Origin: CBDATA01 sp965202845 | GTDB taxonomy: Bacteria; Acidobacteriota; Vicinamibacteria; Marinacidobacterales; Marinacidobacteraceae | Assembly (NCBI GenBank): GCA_965202845.1 | Contig: OZ241856.1 | Location: forward strand, 744,001 to 808,000 | DNA: 64,000 nucleotides | Direction: 5' to 3' | Shown here: piece after piece, positions 26,247 to 35,028 of the stretch | How positions within the stretch are numbered: the first letter of the stretch is position 1 | Layout of the letters: every line of letters starts with the position of its first letter | Position numbers and translations under genes: made by a program | Notes under the pieces: model-generated | What the model was told of the DNA's origin: nothing | Database searches by the model: none | The model's input: only the letters and a program-made list of their open reading frames with translations

Positions 26247-27890
26247 ATGTTCGTCCTGCTCGCCCTCCTGGTCGCCCCCGGCGAGACGCCCTTCGAGGAT
26301 CGGACCCGGGCCGCCGGAATCCATTTTCACCACGAGGACGGCGGCGGCGGTCGGCGGTTCGTGGTGGAGATCGTGGGGGCGGGGGTGCTGACGCTGGACT
26401 ACGATCAGGACGGCTGGCCGGACCTTTTCTTCGTGAACGGCAAGCCGCTTCCTGGGGACGCTTCGGAGGCCACCGTCGGCAACCGGCTCTTCCGCAACCG
26501 GGGGGACGGAACCTTCGCCGACCGGACGCAAGAGGCGGGATTGCTGGACCCGCCGGATCGGCTGCGGTACGCGATGGGAGGCGTGGCCGGGGACCTCGAC
26601 AACGACGGCGACCCGGACCTGCTGGTGACCCACTTCGGGGCGGAGCGCCTCTTCGAGAACCGGGGCGACGGAACCTTCCGGGAGATTGCGGGAGCGGGCG
26701 GAGCGAGCGATCCCCACTGGACCACCAGCGTCGCGCTGCTGGACGCGAACGGCGACGGCCTGCTGGACGCCTACGCGGCGAATTATCTCGAGTACACCCT
26801 GGAGGGGCACCGCGATTGCGTGAGTCCGGTGCGGAACCTCATCGCCTACTGCCACCCGCAGGAGTACCCGGGAGTCGTCGATTCGCTCTTCCTGAACCGG
26901 GGCTCGCTGGCGTTCGAGGCTCTTCCGGTCCCCGGCTCGGAGTCGGGGAAGGGACTCGGCGTCTCGGTCGCCGACCTCGGCGCCGACGGATCGCCGGACG
27001 TCCACGTCGCCAACGACACCACGCCGAACTTTCTCTTCCGGGTGGAGAAGGGCGGCGATGGCGGGGTTCGTTTCCGGGAGTACGGACTCGCCGCCGGGGT
27101 GGCCTACAACGAGGAGGGGCTGCCGGAGGCGGGCATGGGGACCGACTGGGGCGACGCCGACGGGGACGGCCGGTTGGACCTGATCGTCACCAACTTCGAC
27201 TTCGAGACCAACACCCTCTACCGGAACCTGGGAAGCGGGCTGTTCCTCGACGCCACCGCGGCGATGGGGCTGGGGAGCGTTTCGCTCACCGAACTGGGGT
27301 TCGGATGCGACTTCGCCGACTTCGACAACGACGGCGACCTGGACCTGGTGGTCTCGAACGGACACATTCTCGACAACATCGAGGAAATCCAGTCCAACCT
27401 GCGCTTCGCCCAGCCGGGGCAGCTCTTCGAGAACCGGGGCGGCGTCTTCTCGGCGATCCCCGCCGGGGACTTCGCACGGGAGCGGGTGGGGCGGGGTCTC
27501 GCCACCCTCGATTACGACCGGGACGGCGATCTGGATCTGGCGCTCGCCAACAACCGGGGACCCGCCGAGCTGCTCGCCGGCGCCGGGGGCGGGCGTTCGG
27601 TCGGGCTGCTGCTGGTCGGAACCGCCGGGAACCGGGACGGGGTGGGCGCCCGGGTCGTGCTGGAAGCCACCGGGCAGGTGGAGGAGCGTCGGGCCGGCTC
27701 CAGCTATCTCTCCCAGCACGATCCGGCGCTCTGGTTCGGCCTGGGAGATCGGCGCGACACCGGGGAGATCGCGATTTTCTGGCCGGGAGGCCGGGAGGAG
27801 CGCATCCCGCCGCTCGCCGCCGGCCGGGTGCATGTCCTCCGGGAGGGGCAGGGGGTCGTGGGTTCAACGCCGCTGGGAGCGCCCCGGTGA
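26247..27890 (+). CDS. FG-GAP/VCBS protein with ASPIC/UnbV domain
   Basis: The 547-residue product has a minimal leader (FVLLALLVAPGE) and FG-GAP blades with DxDxDG calcium-type loops (TLDYDQDGWPDLFFVNG, DLDNDGDPDLLVTHFG, DFDNDGDLDLVVSNGHI). The paired-cysteine insert reads CVSPVRNLIAYCHP. The C-terminal ASPIC/UnbV domain reads GNRDGVGARVVLEATG and GSSYLSQHDPALWFGLGD. Closely related to the next gene and to the minus-strand gene at 9120-10724. Predicted extracellular binding protein in a TPR-TPR-FG-GAP-FG-GAP operon. Confidence 0.92.
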   Translation: MFVLLALLVAPGETPFEDRTRAAGIHFHHEDGGGGRRFVVEIVGAGVLTLDYDQDGWPDLFFVNGKPLPGDASEATVGNRLFRNRGDGTFADRTQEAGLLDPPDRLRYAMGGVAGDLDNDGDPDLLVTHFGAERLFENRGDGTFREIAGAGGASDPHWTTSVALLDANGDGLLDAYAANYLEYTLEGHRDCVSPVRNLIAYCHPQEYPGVVDSLFLNRGSLAFEALPVPGSESGKGLGVSVADLGADGSPDVHVANDTTPNFLFRVEKGGDGGVRFREYGLAAGVAYNEEGLPEAGMGTDWGDADGDGRLDLIVTNFDFETNTLYRNLGSGLFLDATAAMGLGSVSLTELGFGCDFADFDNDGDLDLVVSNGHILDNIEEIQSNLRFAQPGQLFENRGGVFSAIPAGDFARERVGRGLATLDYDRDGDLDLALANNRGPAELLAGAGGGRSVGLLLVGTAGNRDGVGARVVLEATGQVEERRAGSSYLSQHDPALWFGLGDRRDTGEIAIFWPGGREERIPPLAAGRVHVLREGQGVVGSTPLGAPR

Positions 27891-29623
27891 TTCTGGCGTT
27901 GATTCTGGCGCTCGCCCAGGAGTCGTCGCCGATCCGCTTCGCCGAAATCGCCGCCGCATCCGGCGTCCGGTTCGCGAACATGTACGGCGGGGTAGGCGCC
28001 AAGCGGTACATCCTCGAAACCACCGGCACCGGAGCGGCGCTCTTCGACTACGACGGCGACCGGGATCTGGACCTGTTCCTCGTCAACGGCTCCCGGCTCG
28101 GCTACACCGAGACCCAGTCCTTTTCGAACGCGCTTTACCGCAACGACGGCGCCGGGCGCTTCACCGATGTGACCGGGCCGGCCGGCCTGGAAGCCCGGGG
28201 ATGGGGGCAGGGAGCGGCCGTCGTCGATTACGAAAACGACGGCGACTTTGACCTTTTCGTGACCTACTACGGCGCAAACCGGTTCTACCGCAACCGGGGC
28301 GACGGCACGTTTGTCGAATCGGCGGCGGAGCTCGGACTGGACGATCCCCGGTGGGGCGCCGGCGCCGCGTTCGGCGACCTGGATCGCGACGGGACCTCCG
28401 ACCTGGTGGTTGTCCACTACGTGGATTTCGATCCCGAAACCACTCCCGGCCCCGGGGAGGCTCCCAACTGCTTCTTCCTCGGCATGCCGGTGATGTGCGG
28501 CCCCAGGGGGCTGAAGCCGGCGCCCGCGATCCTCTACCGGGGGCGTCCGGAAGGCGGATTCGAAGCGGTCCGGGGCGCCGGGATCGGTGACCGGAGCTTT
28601 TACGGGCTGGGCGTGACGATGGGCGACCTGGACCGGGACGGCGACCTCGACGTGTACGTCGCGAACGACCAGACGCCCAACAACCTCTACCGGAACGACA
28701 CCGCCGACGGCGGCGGCGCGCTTCGCTTCCGCGAAATCGGCCTGGAGGCGGGGATCGCCTTCAACGAGGACGGACGCGCCCAGGCGGGGATGGGCGTCTC
28801 GCTGGGGGATTCCGACAACGACGGCTGGCTGGACATCGTGGTCACCAACTTCTCGCACGACCACAACACCCTCTACCGCTCCACCGGGGACGGCTGGTTC
28901 GTGGACGATTCCTTCGCCGCCGGCATCGGCGAGCCGAGCTACAGCCTGCTCGGCTGGGGCGCCGGCTTCGCCGACTTCGACCGCGACGGCTGGCTGGACC
29001 TGCTGGTCGTCAACGGGCATGTGTATCCCGAAGTTCGGGGGCCGGTGACCGAAAGCGCATACGCCCAGCCGGCCCTCCTCTTCCGCAATCTCGGGACCGG
29101 GGAATTCGCGGTGGTTCCCGATCCGGCGCTCGCCGTCCCCCGGGTCTTTCGCGGCGCGGCCTTCGGGGACATCGACGGCGACGGCGATCCCGACGTGGCG
29201 GCCGCCGTGATGAATGGCGCCCCGGCGCTCTTTCGCAACGAGACCCAGGATACGAACGGATGGGTCGGTTTCCGGCTGGTGGGGCGGACCAGCTCCCGCG
29301 ACGGCGTGGGCGCCCGGCTGGAGCTGGTCGCCGGAGGGCCGCGGCAGGTCCGCGAAGTTCGCTCGGCGGGCAGCTATCTCTCCGCAAACGACTTCCGGGT
29401 CTTCTTCGGCCTGGGCGCGAACCCGCCGGCGACGGCGCGCGCCCGGATCCGCTGGCTCTCCGGCTGCGAGCACGAGGTCGAGGCGCCGCCGGGCGGCTGG
29501 CGGCTGGTGGTGGAGCCCTCCGGGTGTCAGGAGGGAGCTTCCAGCGAGACGCCCTTGAGCAGCGCGAACACCGGGACGCCGGGGCGGAGGCCGAGCTCCG
29601 CCACCGCCTCCCGGGTGAGGTGA
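27887..29623 (+). CDS. FG-GAP/VCBS protein with ASPIC/UnbV domain, second copy
   Basis: A GTG at 27887 overlaps the previous stop (GTGA). The 578-residue product has a short leader (LALILALAQESS) and blades such as LFDYDGDRDLDLFLVNG, DLDRDGDLDVYVANDQTPNN and DFDRDGWLDLLVVNGHVYP. The Cys-pair insert reads CFFLGMPVMCGP, and the ASPIC/UnbV domain reads SRDGVGARLELVAGG and AGSYLSANDFRVFFGLG. The domain is complete by about position 29520. The last ~33 residues read Ser/Thr/Arg-rich and are encoded opposite the 3' end of modC, so there is a ~97-base tail-to-tail overlap. Fourth and last gene of the operon. Confidence 0.9.
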   Translation: MILALILALAQESSPIRFAEIAAASGVRFANMYGGVGAKRYILETTGTGAALFDYDGDRDLDLFLVNGSRLGYTETQSFSNALYRNDGAGRFTDVTGPAGLEARGWGQGAAVVDYENDGDFDLFVTYYGANRFYRNRGDGTFVESAAELGLDDPRWGAGAAFGDLDRDGTSDLVVVHYVDFDPETTPGPGEAPNCFFLGMPVMCGPRGLKPAPAILYRGRPEGGFEAVRGAGIGDRSFYGLGVTMGDLDRDGDLDVYVANDQTPNNLYRNDTADGGGALRFREIGLEAGIAFNEDGRAQAGMGVSLGDSDNDGWLDIVVTNFSHDHNTLYRSTGDGWFVDDSFAAGIGEPSYSLLGWGAGFADFDRDGWLDLLVVNGHVYPEVRGPVTESAYAQPALLFRNLGTGEFAVVPDPALAVPRVFRGAAFGDIDGDGDPDVAAAVMNGAPALFRNETQDTNGWVGFRLVGRTSSRDGVGARLELVAGGPRQVREVRSAGSYLSANDFRVFFGLGANPPATARARIRWLSGCEHEVEAPPGGWRLVVEPSGCQEGASSETPLSSANTGTPGRRPSSATASRVR

Positions 29624-30597
29624 GCCCGGATCGTCGCGTCGCCCACCCGGACCCGCGCTTCGGCGAGCGCGCCGCCGGCGTCGCGGATTGCGAGCACCCG
29701 GCCCTCCACGATGTTGCGGATGCTGATCCTTCGGGGGCGTTCCAGCGCGAGCGCCACATCGCGCGCCCGCACCCGCAGCCGGACTTCCGAGGCCGGACGG
29801 GCGGGGGAGGGGACGCGCAACCGGGCGCCGCCGCCGATGTCGAAGTCGGCGATCCCGGTTTCCCGGTTCCAGCCGGTCAACCGGGCGGGGAGCGCCGCGC
29901 CGGCCTCGAATCGTTCGCGCGGGGTGGCCGCCTCCAGCGTCAGCGCGACCTCCTCCACCGGTCCGCTGGCGACCACCCGCCCTTTCCGAAGGAGCGCCAT
30001 CCGGTCGGCGAGCGCGCCCACTTCGTCAAGATCGTGGGTGACGTGCAGCGTCGCGATGGCGCGCTCCGCGATCCGCGCCCGGAGCCAGGGCAGGAGCGCC
30101 CCGCGCGCCGGCAGGTCCAGCGCCGAGAAGGGTTCGTCGAGCAGCAGCACCCGGGGGCGGGCGAGGAGCGCCCGGGCGAGCGCGACCCGCTGGCGTTCGC
30201 CGCCGGAGAGTCCGGCGGGGCGGCGAGGGAGCTTTTCCTCGAGGCCCAGCCGCTCCACGATCTCCCCGAAATCCGCCGCCGCCGTCCCGGAGCGCCGCGC
30301 CGCGTAGCGAAGGTTCGCCTCCACGCTGAGGTGTGCGAAGAGCGTCGGGTGCTGGAACACGAAGCCGAGGCGCCGCCGGTGGGTGCGACGGAAGCGGGTC
30401 GCGTCCTGCCAGACCCCGTCGGGCGCCTCCACCGACCCGGCGAGCCGGGTGAGTCCGGCGACTGCGCGGAGCGCCGAGGTCTTGCCGCTGCCCGAAGGGC
30501 CGAACAGCGTCGTGACCTTCCCCGCCGGGGCGTCGAACCCGGCTTCGATGCGGAATCCCCCGACCTGCCCGGCGAGCCGGACCCGGAGGCCGGTCAT
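29527..30597 (-). CDS. modC: Molybdate ABC transporter ATP-binding protein
   Basis: The 356-residue ATPase has Walker A (FGPSGSGKTSALRA), Q-loop (FVFQHPTLFAHLSV), signature (LSGGERQRVALARAL), Walker B (RVLLLDEPFSALD) and H-loop (LHVTHDLDEVG). It has a C-terminal TOBE-type domain (RNIVEGRVLAIRDAGG) that binds oxyanions in ModC proteins. Start ATG overlaps the modB stop (ATGA). Length and domain order match ModC. It energises molybdate/tungstate uptake with ModB and ModA, supplying Moco enzymes such as the sulfite-oxidase-family protein at 19110-20228. Confidence 0.94.
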   Translation of the reverse strand: MTGLRVRLAGQVGGFRIEAGFDAPAGKVTTLFGPSGSGKTSALRAVAGLTRLAGSVEAPDGVWQDATRFRRTHRRRLGFVFQHPTLFAHLSVEANLRYAARRSGTAAADFGEIVERLGLEEKLPRRPAGLSGGERQRVALARALLARPRVLLLDEPFSALDLPARGALLPWLRARIAERAIATLHVTHDLDEVGALADRMALLRKGRVVASGPVEEVALTLEAATPRERFEAGAALPARLTGWNRETGIADFDIGGGARLRVPSPARPASEVRLRVRARDVALALERPRRISIRNIVEGRVLAIRDAGGALAEARVRVGDATIRAHLTREAVAELGLRPGVPVFALLKGVSLEAPS

Positions 30598-31253
30598 CGC
30601 CGCCGCTCCAGCGACATGGTGAGGAAGACCACCACGAACGCGAACATCAGGAGGCCGCCGGAGAGCAGGTGGGCGGCCCCCCATTCGAGCGATTCCACCA
30701 GGTCGTAGATGGCGATGGAGAGCACCCGGGTCTCGCCCGGGATGTTCCCGCCGATCATCAGGATGACGCCGAACTCGCCGACCGTGTGGGCGAAGCCGAG
30801 AACCGCTCCGGCGAGGACGCCGCGGCGGGCGAGCGGGAGGGCGACCGTCCAGAAGGCGTCCCACGGCGAGGCGCCGAGCGTCGCGGCTGCTTCCAGCGGG
30901 GCGTCCCCCACCGCCTCGAAGGCGCTCCGGATCGGCTGCACGGTGAAGGGGAGCGAGTAGATCACCGACCCGATCACGAGGCCGGGGAAGGTGAAGGCGA
31001 GCGACGGCTCGCCGACCAGCCGGGCGAGGACGCCGCCGGGTCCGTCCGGTCCCAGGGCGATCAGCAGGTAGAAGCCGAGCACGGTGGGCGGGAGGACGAG
31101 CGGCAGGGCGACCACCGCGGCCACCGCCTCCCGGTAGCGCCAGCGGGAGCGGGCGAGCCACCAGGCGAGCGGGCCGCCCAGCAGCAGGAGCAACACGGTG
31201 GTGACGCTCGCCAGCTCGAGGGTGAGCCGGATCGCGGACCCGATGGCGTCCAT
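30594..31253 (-). CDS. modB: Molybdate ABC transporter permease
   Basis: The 219-residue inner-membrane permease has about five transmembrane segments (TVLLLLLGGPLAWWLA, AAVVALPLVLPPTVLGFYLL, LSGGLLMFAFVVVFLTMS). The EAA-type coupling loop reads EAAATLGASPWDAFWTVALP, and the conserved family sequence GFAHTVGEFGVILMIGGNIP is present. It begins 3 bases after the modA stop and overlaps modC by 4 bases. Confidence 0.95.
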   Translation of the reverse strand: MDAIGSAIRLTLELASVTTVLLLLLGGPLAWWLARSRWRYREAVAAVVALPLVLPPTVLGFYLLIALGPDGPGGVLARLVGEPSLAFTFPGLVIGSVIYSLPFTVQPIRSAFEAVGDAPLEAAATLGASPWDAFWTVALPLARRGVLAGAVLGFAHTVGEFGVILMIGGNIPGETRVLSIAIYDLVESLEWGAAHLLSGGLLMFAFVVVFLTMSLERRR

Positions 31254-31256
31254 CGG

Positions 31257-31961
31257 TCAGGGCGTTCGGTAGCCGGAGCGTTCGATGATGCCCCGCGCCT
31301 GGTCGCTCGAGAGGAAGCGGAAGAAGGCCTCCGCCGCCGGGTTCCCCCGTCCACGTCGGAGCAGGATCGCGTCCTGGCGGATCGGCGGGTGGAAGCCTTC
31401 GGGCGGTTCCCACCGGGAGCCGGTTTCGGGAACCTGGGAGTGCGCGACGAACCCCATCTCGGCGTTGCCGGTCCGGACGAACTGGAAGGCCTGCGCCACG
31501 TTCGCGCCGAGGACCCGCCGGGGCGGATCGGGGACGCCGAGGCGCTCCAGCACCGCGAGCGCGGCGGCGCCGTAGGGGGCGGTTTGCGGGTTCGCCAGCG
31601 CGATCCGGGTCAGTCCGGGGGCGAGCAAGGCTTCCGGCCCGCGGATGCGTTCCGGGTCCGGGCTCCAGAGAACCAGCCGCCCCAGGGCGTAGGTCACGGG
31701 GGCGTCGCCCCGCCCTTCCGCCGCGAGGAGCGCCGGGCGTTCGGCGTCGGCCGCAAGGAAGACGTCGAAGGGCGCTCCCTGGACGATCTGCGCATAGAGC
31801 TGGCCGGTGGCGCCGAAGCTGGGGCGCGCCCGGAAACCGGTTTCGGCCTCGAAACGGGCGACCAGCTCCCGCGCCGTGGTCGTGAAATTGGCCGCCGCCG
31901 CGACCCGGACCTCGCCGCTCGCCGCAACCAGCAGCAGCAGGGCGGCGACGGACGGGGACAC
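31257..31961 (-). CDS. modA: Molybdate ABC transporter substrate-binding protein
   Basis: A GTG at 31961, 2 bases after the RidA-type gene's stop, gives a 234-residue protein with a signal peptide (VAALLLLVAASG). The mature protein starts with the ModA-typical strand VRVAAAANFTTTARELVARF, followed by FGATGQLYAQIVQGAPFDVF and IALANPQTAPYGAAALAVLE. These place it as the periplasmic oxyanion receptor of the Mod transporter. The longer open frame upstream is shadow of the RidA gene. Cannot distinguish molybdate from tungstate preference. Confidence 0.93.
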   Translation of the reverse strand: MSPSVAALLLLVAASGEVRVAAAANFTTTARELVARFEAETGFRARPSFGATGQLYAQIVQGAPFDVFLAADAERPALLAAEGRGDAPVTYALGRLVLWSPDPERIRGPEALLAPGLTRIALANPQTAPYGAAALAVLERLGVPDPPRRVLGANVAQAFQFVRTGNAEMGFVAHSQVPETGSRWEPPEGFHPPIRQDAILLRRGRGNPAAEAFFRFLSSDQARGIIERSGYRTP

Positions 31962-31963
31962 CC

Positions 31964-33148
31964 TCAGTGGTGCGCGGTCATCATGATCTCGACCTTGATC
32001 CCGGGTCCCATCATCCGGGTTCCGACGGTGGCCCGCGCCGGCGGCGAAGCCCCCACGATCTCGCGGTAGGCCTGGTTCATGGCGTCGTAGTCCCGCATGT
32101 CCTCGAGATACACCATCGAATCGACCACATCCCCGAATCCGAGGCCGGCGGCGGAAAGCGCCTCCTGGATCCGCAGGAGCGTCGCGCGGGTCTGTTCGCC
32201 GGGGTCTTCGCTGCGCGGCGAAGGCGGCACCATGCCGGAAAGGTAGAGGCGGTCTCCGGCGCGGATGCCCGGAGAGATCGGGCTGGTGGAGCGCGGGCCG
32301 CCGGGCGTCAGCACGCTCCGCTCGGCGCTGCTGGCGACGCACTGGACTTCGGCCTTGAAGATCGGGTTGGCGAGGCGCGCCTCCACGGTGGCGCGGCTCG
32401 GCGGATCGTCGGGGAAGAACCCGCGCCAGGCGCCGTTCATCTCGCCGAAGGCGCGCGAATCGTCGAGGAACACCCGGCAGTTCGCCACGTGGCCGTATTC
32501 CATCCCGCCGGCCTCCAGCACCAGGCCGATGTTCCCCATGATGCGCTGCATCTGGGCGGCGACCCCGCCCTCCACCGGCTGGTAGGTGTCCGGATCGCGG
32601 GCGGTCGCCCCGGCGACGAACAGGGTGTCCCCGGCCTTGATGCCCCACGAATACGGCAGCTCGGGGCTTTTCATGGCGGCGGGGTTGATGACTTCGCGCT
32701 CCACATCGTTCCCCACCGCGACCATTGAGGCTTCGACCAGCGCTCCGGGGATGGCGATGCCGGCCTGCACGGTGGCGCGGGTCGGCGGGTCCGTCGGGAA
32801 GTACTCGCGGTAGACCTCGTTCATCGCCTGGAAGTGGCGGATGTCGGAGAGGAAGACGTTCACCGCCGCCACCCGCGAGAAGTCAAGTCCGTTCCGCTCG
32901 AGGACGGCGCCCAGGTTGTCCATCATCTGCCGCACCTGGGGTTCGATCCCGCCCGGCACGATGCCCGTTCCGCCGGGGACGTTGCCGATGGCACCCGCGA
33001 CGTACAGCAGGTCGCCGCTCCAGCGGGCGTCGGAGAACGGAAGACCGAGTTCGTTCACCGAATCGTCAGCGGCTTCCGGCGGTGGAGACGGCGCGCCGCA
33101 GGCGGCGAGCAGCGGGATGAGCAGTAGCGGGGAGAGGAGTCGGATCAT
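31964..33148 (-). CDS. Triple RidA-domain lipoprotein
   Basis: The 394-residue product has a lipoprotein signal (LLLIPLLAACGAP) and three consecutive RidA/YjgF/UK114 domains, each about 115-120 residues. Repeated landmarks include LLYVAGAIGNVPGG, DTLFVAGATARDPDT and DRLYLSGMVPPSPR; VFLSDIRHFQAMNEVYREYF, VFLDDSRAFGEMNGAWRGFF and VYLEDMRDYDAMNQAYREIV; and PPTRATVQAG, PPSRATVEAR and PPARATVGTR. RidA proteins are usually single-domain cytoplasmic trimers that hydrolyse imine/enamine intermediates, using an Arg in the RATV motif. The fusion could fold as an intramolecular trimer anchored in the envelope. It heads the modABC operon (2-base gap) and diverges from lysA. Confidence 0.9.
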   Translation of the reverse strand: MIRLLSPLLLIPLLAACGAPSPPPEAADDSVNELGLPFSDARWSGDLLYVAGAIGNVPGGTGIVPGGIEPQVRQMMDNLGAVLERNGLDFSRVAAVNVFLSDIRHFQAMNEVYREYFPTDPPTRATVQAGIAIPGALVEASMVAVGNDVEREVINPAAMKSPELPYSWGIKAGDTLFVAGATARDPDTYQPVEGGVAAQMQRIMGNIGLVLEAGGMEYGHVANCRVFLDDSRAFGEMNGAWRGFFPDDPPSRATVEARLANPIFKAEVQCVASSAERSVLTPGGPRSTSPISPGIRAGDRLYLSGMVPPSPRSEDPGEQTRATLLRIQEALSAAGLGFGDVVDSMVYLEDMRDYDAMNQAYREIVGASPPARATVGTRMMGPGIKVEIMMTAHH

Positions 33149-33172
33149 GGAGGGAGCCTCAGGCCGGGGCGG

Positions 33173-34498
33173 ATGATACATTCGGGGGTTTCCCGGGACG
33201 TCATCCTCTCCTTGCGCGCCGCCTTCCGTCCCGGTTCTTCCGGCCGGCTGGAGCTGGATGGATTCCCGGTGGACGAGGCGATCCGGGCGAGCGGAGCGGG
33301 GACGCCCGCCTACCTGTATTCGGTTCCCGCCCTGCTCCGCCGCTTCCGGGCGCTGCGGGCGGCTCTCGCCGGAACGCCGCACCGGATTTCGATCCCGTTC
33401 AAGGCGAACGTCCAGCCGCTGTTGCTGGAGGCGCTCCGGGACCAAGGCGCCGGCGCGGAGGCTGGCTCGGAAGCCGAGCTCCGCCTCGCCGAAGCGCTCG
33501 GATTCGCGCCGGAGGACATCACCCTCACCGGGGTCGGGAAGACCCGTTCCGTGCTGGAACTCGCGGTGGATTTGGGAGTCGGGCTGGTTTCGGTGGAGTC
33601 GGCGGCGGAGCTGGACCTGCTGGAGGCGGTGGCGGCGTCCCGCGGTCGGAGGGTTCGGGTTTTGTTGCGGTTGAACCCGGAGCTGCGGCGGGTGGAGACC
33701 CATCCGAGCATCGCCACCGGCGTCCCGGCCGCCAAGTTCGGGATGGACGCCGCCCGGCTCCTCGAGCTGTGCCAGGGCGCCGCTCGCCGCCCGTCGCTGG
33801 AGATCGTGGGAGTCCACGCCCATATCGGCTCCCAGATTCTGGACCCGGCGACGTTCCGGGACGGCGCCGAACGCCTCGCAGGCGTTTTCGCGGAAGTGCG
33901 GGGCATGGGGTTGGACGCCCGGATTCTGGATGTCGGCGGCGGATTCGGCATCCCGTACCACGGCGAACCGGAAGTACCGTTTTCGGAGTTCGTCGGCGCG
34001 CTGCGGGCCGGTCTCGCTTCGGCGCTGGGGCCCGACCTGCCCACGATTCTCCTCGAGCCGGGGCGTTCGCTCTTCGGTCCGGTGGGCGCGCTCGTGGTCG
34101 AGACGCTCCATCTGAAGTCGGTGGGGGACCGGGAGTTCGTCGTGGTGGACGCCGGGATGAACGACCTGCTGCGTCCGGCGCTCTACGGCGGCCACCATCG
34201 CATCGTTCCGGTGGCGCCCCGGCCGGAGCCGCCGCGCCCCTTCGATGTGGTGGGCGGGGTCTGCGAGACCGGCGACGTCTTCGGCAGAGACCGGATGCTC
34301 CCGCCTCCGCAGCCTGGCGACCTGCTCGCGCTGCTGGACGCCGGCGCCTACGGGTTCACCATGTCCTCGAACTACAACCTGCGGCCCCGGCCGGCGGAGG
34401 CGGCGCTCGACGCGGCGGGGGTTCCGGTTCTCGCCCGGCCCCGGGAGGGGCACCGGGAGCTGGCGCTCCGCCAGATGGGAAGCGTGGCGGTGCGATGA
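33173..34498 (+). CDS. lysA: Diaminopimelate decarboxylase
   Basis: The 441-residue PLP enzyme of fold type III converts meso-diaminopimelate to lysine. Visible motifs are the PLP lysine in SIPFKANVQP, VHAHIGSQIL, the phosphate-binding DVGGGFGIPY, LEPGRSLFGPVGAL, CETGDVFGRDR at the dimer interface, and GAYGFTMSSNYNLRPRP. Length is normal. The ATG at 33173 diverges from the RidA gene with 24 bases between. Its stop overlaps the next gene's ATG (ATGA). PLP decarboxylases of this fold can act on other substrates, but the residues match LysA best. Confidence 0.93.
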   Translation: MIHSGVSRDVILSLRAAFRPGSSGRLELDGFPVDEAIRASGAGTPAYLYSVPALLRRFRALRAALAGTPHRISIPFKANVQPLLLEALRDQGAGAEAGSEAELRLAEALGFAPEDITLTGVGKTRSVLELAVDLGVGLVSVESAAELDLLEAVAASRGRRVRVLLRLNPELRRVETHPSIATGVPAAKFGMDAARLLELCQGAARRPSLEIVGVHAHIGSQILDPATFRDGAERLAGVFAEVRGMGLDARILDVGGGFGIPYHGEPEVPFSEFVGALRAGLASALGPDLPTILLEPGRSLFGPVGALVVETLHLKSVGDREFVVVDAGMNDLLRPALYGGHHRIVPVAPRPEPPRPFDVVGGVCETGDVFGRDRMLPPPQPGDLLALLDAGAYGFTMSSNYNLRPRPAEAALDAAGVPVLARPREGHRELALRQMGSVAVR

Positions 34499-35007
34499 CA
34501 TCTGCCCTTCCCGGACCCCGGATGCCGCTGGTCGCGGGGCTGTTCCTCGCGGCGGGGATCGCGGCCATCCTGGAATACCGGGGCGACCCCCGGGACCTGC
34601 TGCTCGCGTTCGCCCTGATCGCGCTGTTCACGCCGCTCAAGGCGCTCATGGTGCGCTGGCTCGGCGGCGCGCGGCCCTGGGCGTCGGCGTTCGTCGCGTC
34701 GGCCTTTTCGATGCTGGTCGGGCTCGCCTTCCGCGAGTCGATGAACCTCTGGGCGCTGCTCCTGCGCAGCGTGGCGATCACCGCCGCGCTCGAATGCGTC
34801 GCTCTCTACGCGATGCGGACGCTGGAGCGGATTCCCCGGCTGATCGCGCTGGCGGCGTACATGAGTCTGGTGGTGCACCTGCTCTCCGGCGGTTTCGTGC
34901 TGGTGGGCGGCAGGCCCGGCGTCGGGATTCTGATGATGGGCGCCGGGGTGCTGGTGATGTGGATGCCGCTGCTGGTCGGCGCCTTCCTCAGCCGCGACCC
35001 CTCGTAA
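34495..35007 (+). CDS. Small integral membrane protein, unknown
   Basis: The 170-residue product is almost entirely hydrophobic, with about five predicted membrane helices (VAGLFLAAGIAAILEY, DLLLAFALIALFTPLKALMV, LIALAAYMSLVVHLLSGGFV, ILMMGAGVLVMWMPLLVGAF). I do not recognise a family. It is translationally coupled to lysA (ATGA overlap), so it is probably expressed with it; a role in lysine or diaminopimelate handling is only a guess. Convergent with the small coiled-coil gene 21 bases downstream. Confidence 0.8.
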   Translation: MTSALPGPRMPLVAGLFLAAGIAAILEYRGDPRDLLLAFALIALFTPLKALMVRWLGGARPWASAFVASAFSMLVGLAFRESMNLWALLLRSVAITAALECVALYAMRTLERIPRLIALAAYMSLVVHLLSGGFVLVGGRPGVGILMMGAGVLVMWMPLLVGAFLSRDPS

Positions 35008-35028
35008 CCGCGTCCGCCGGGAACCGAT

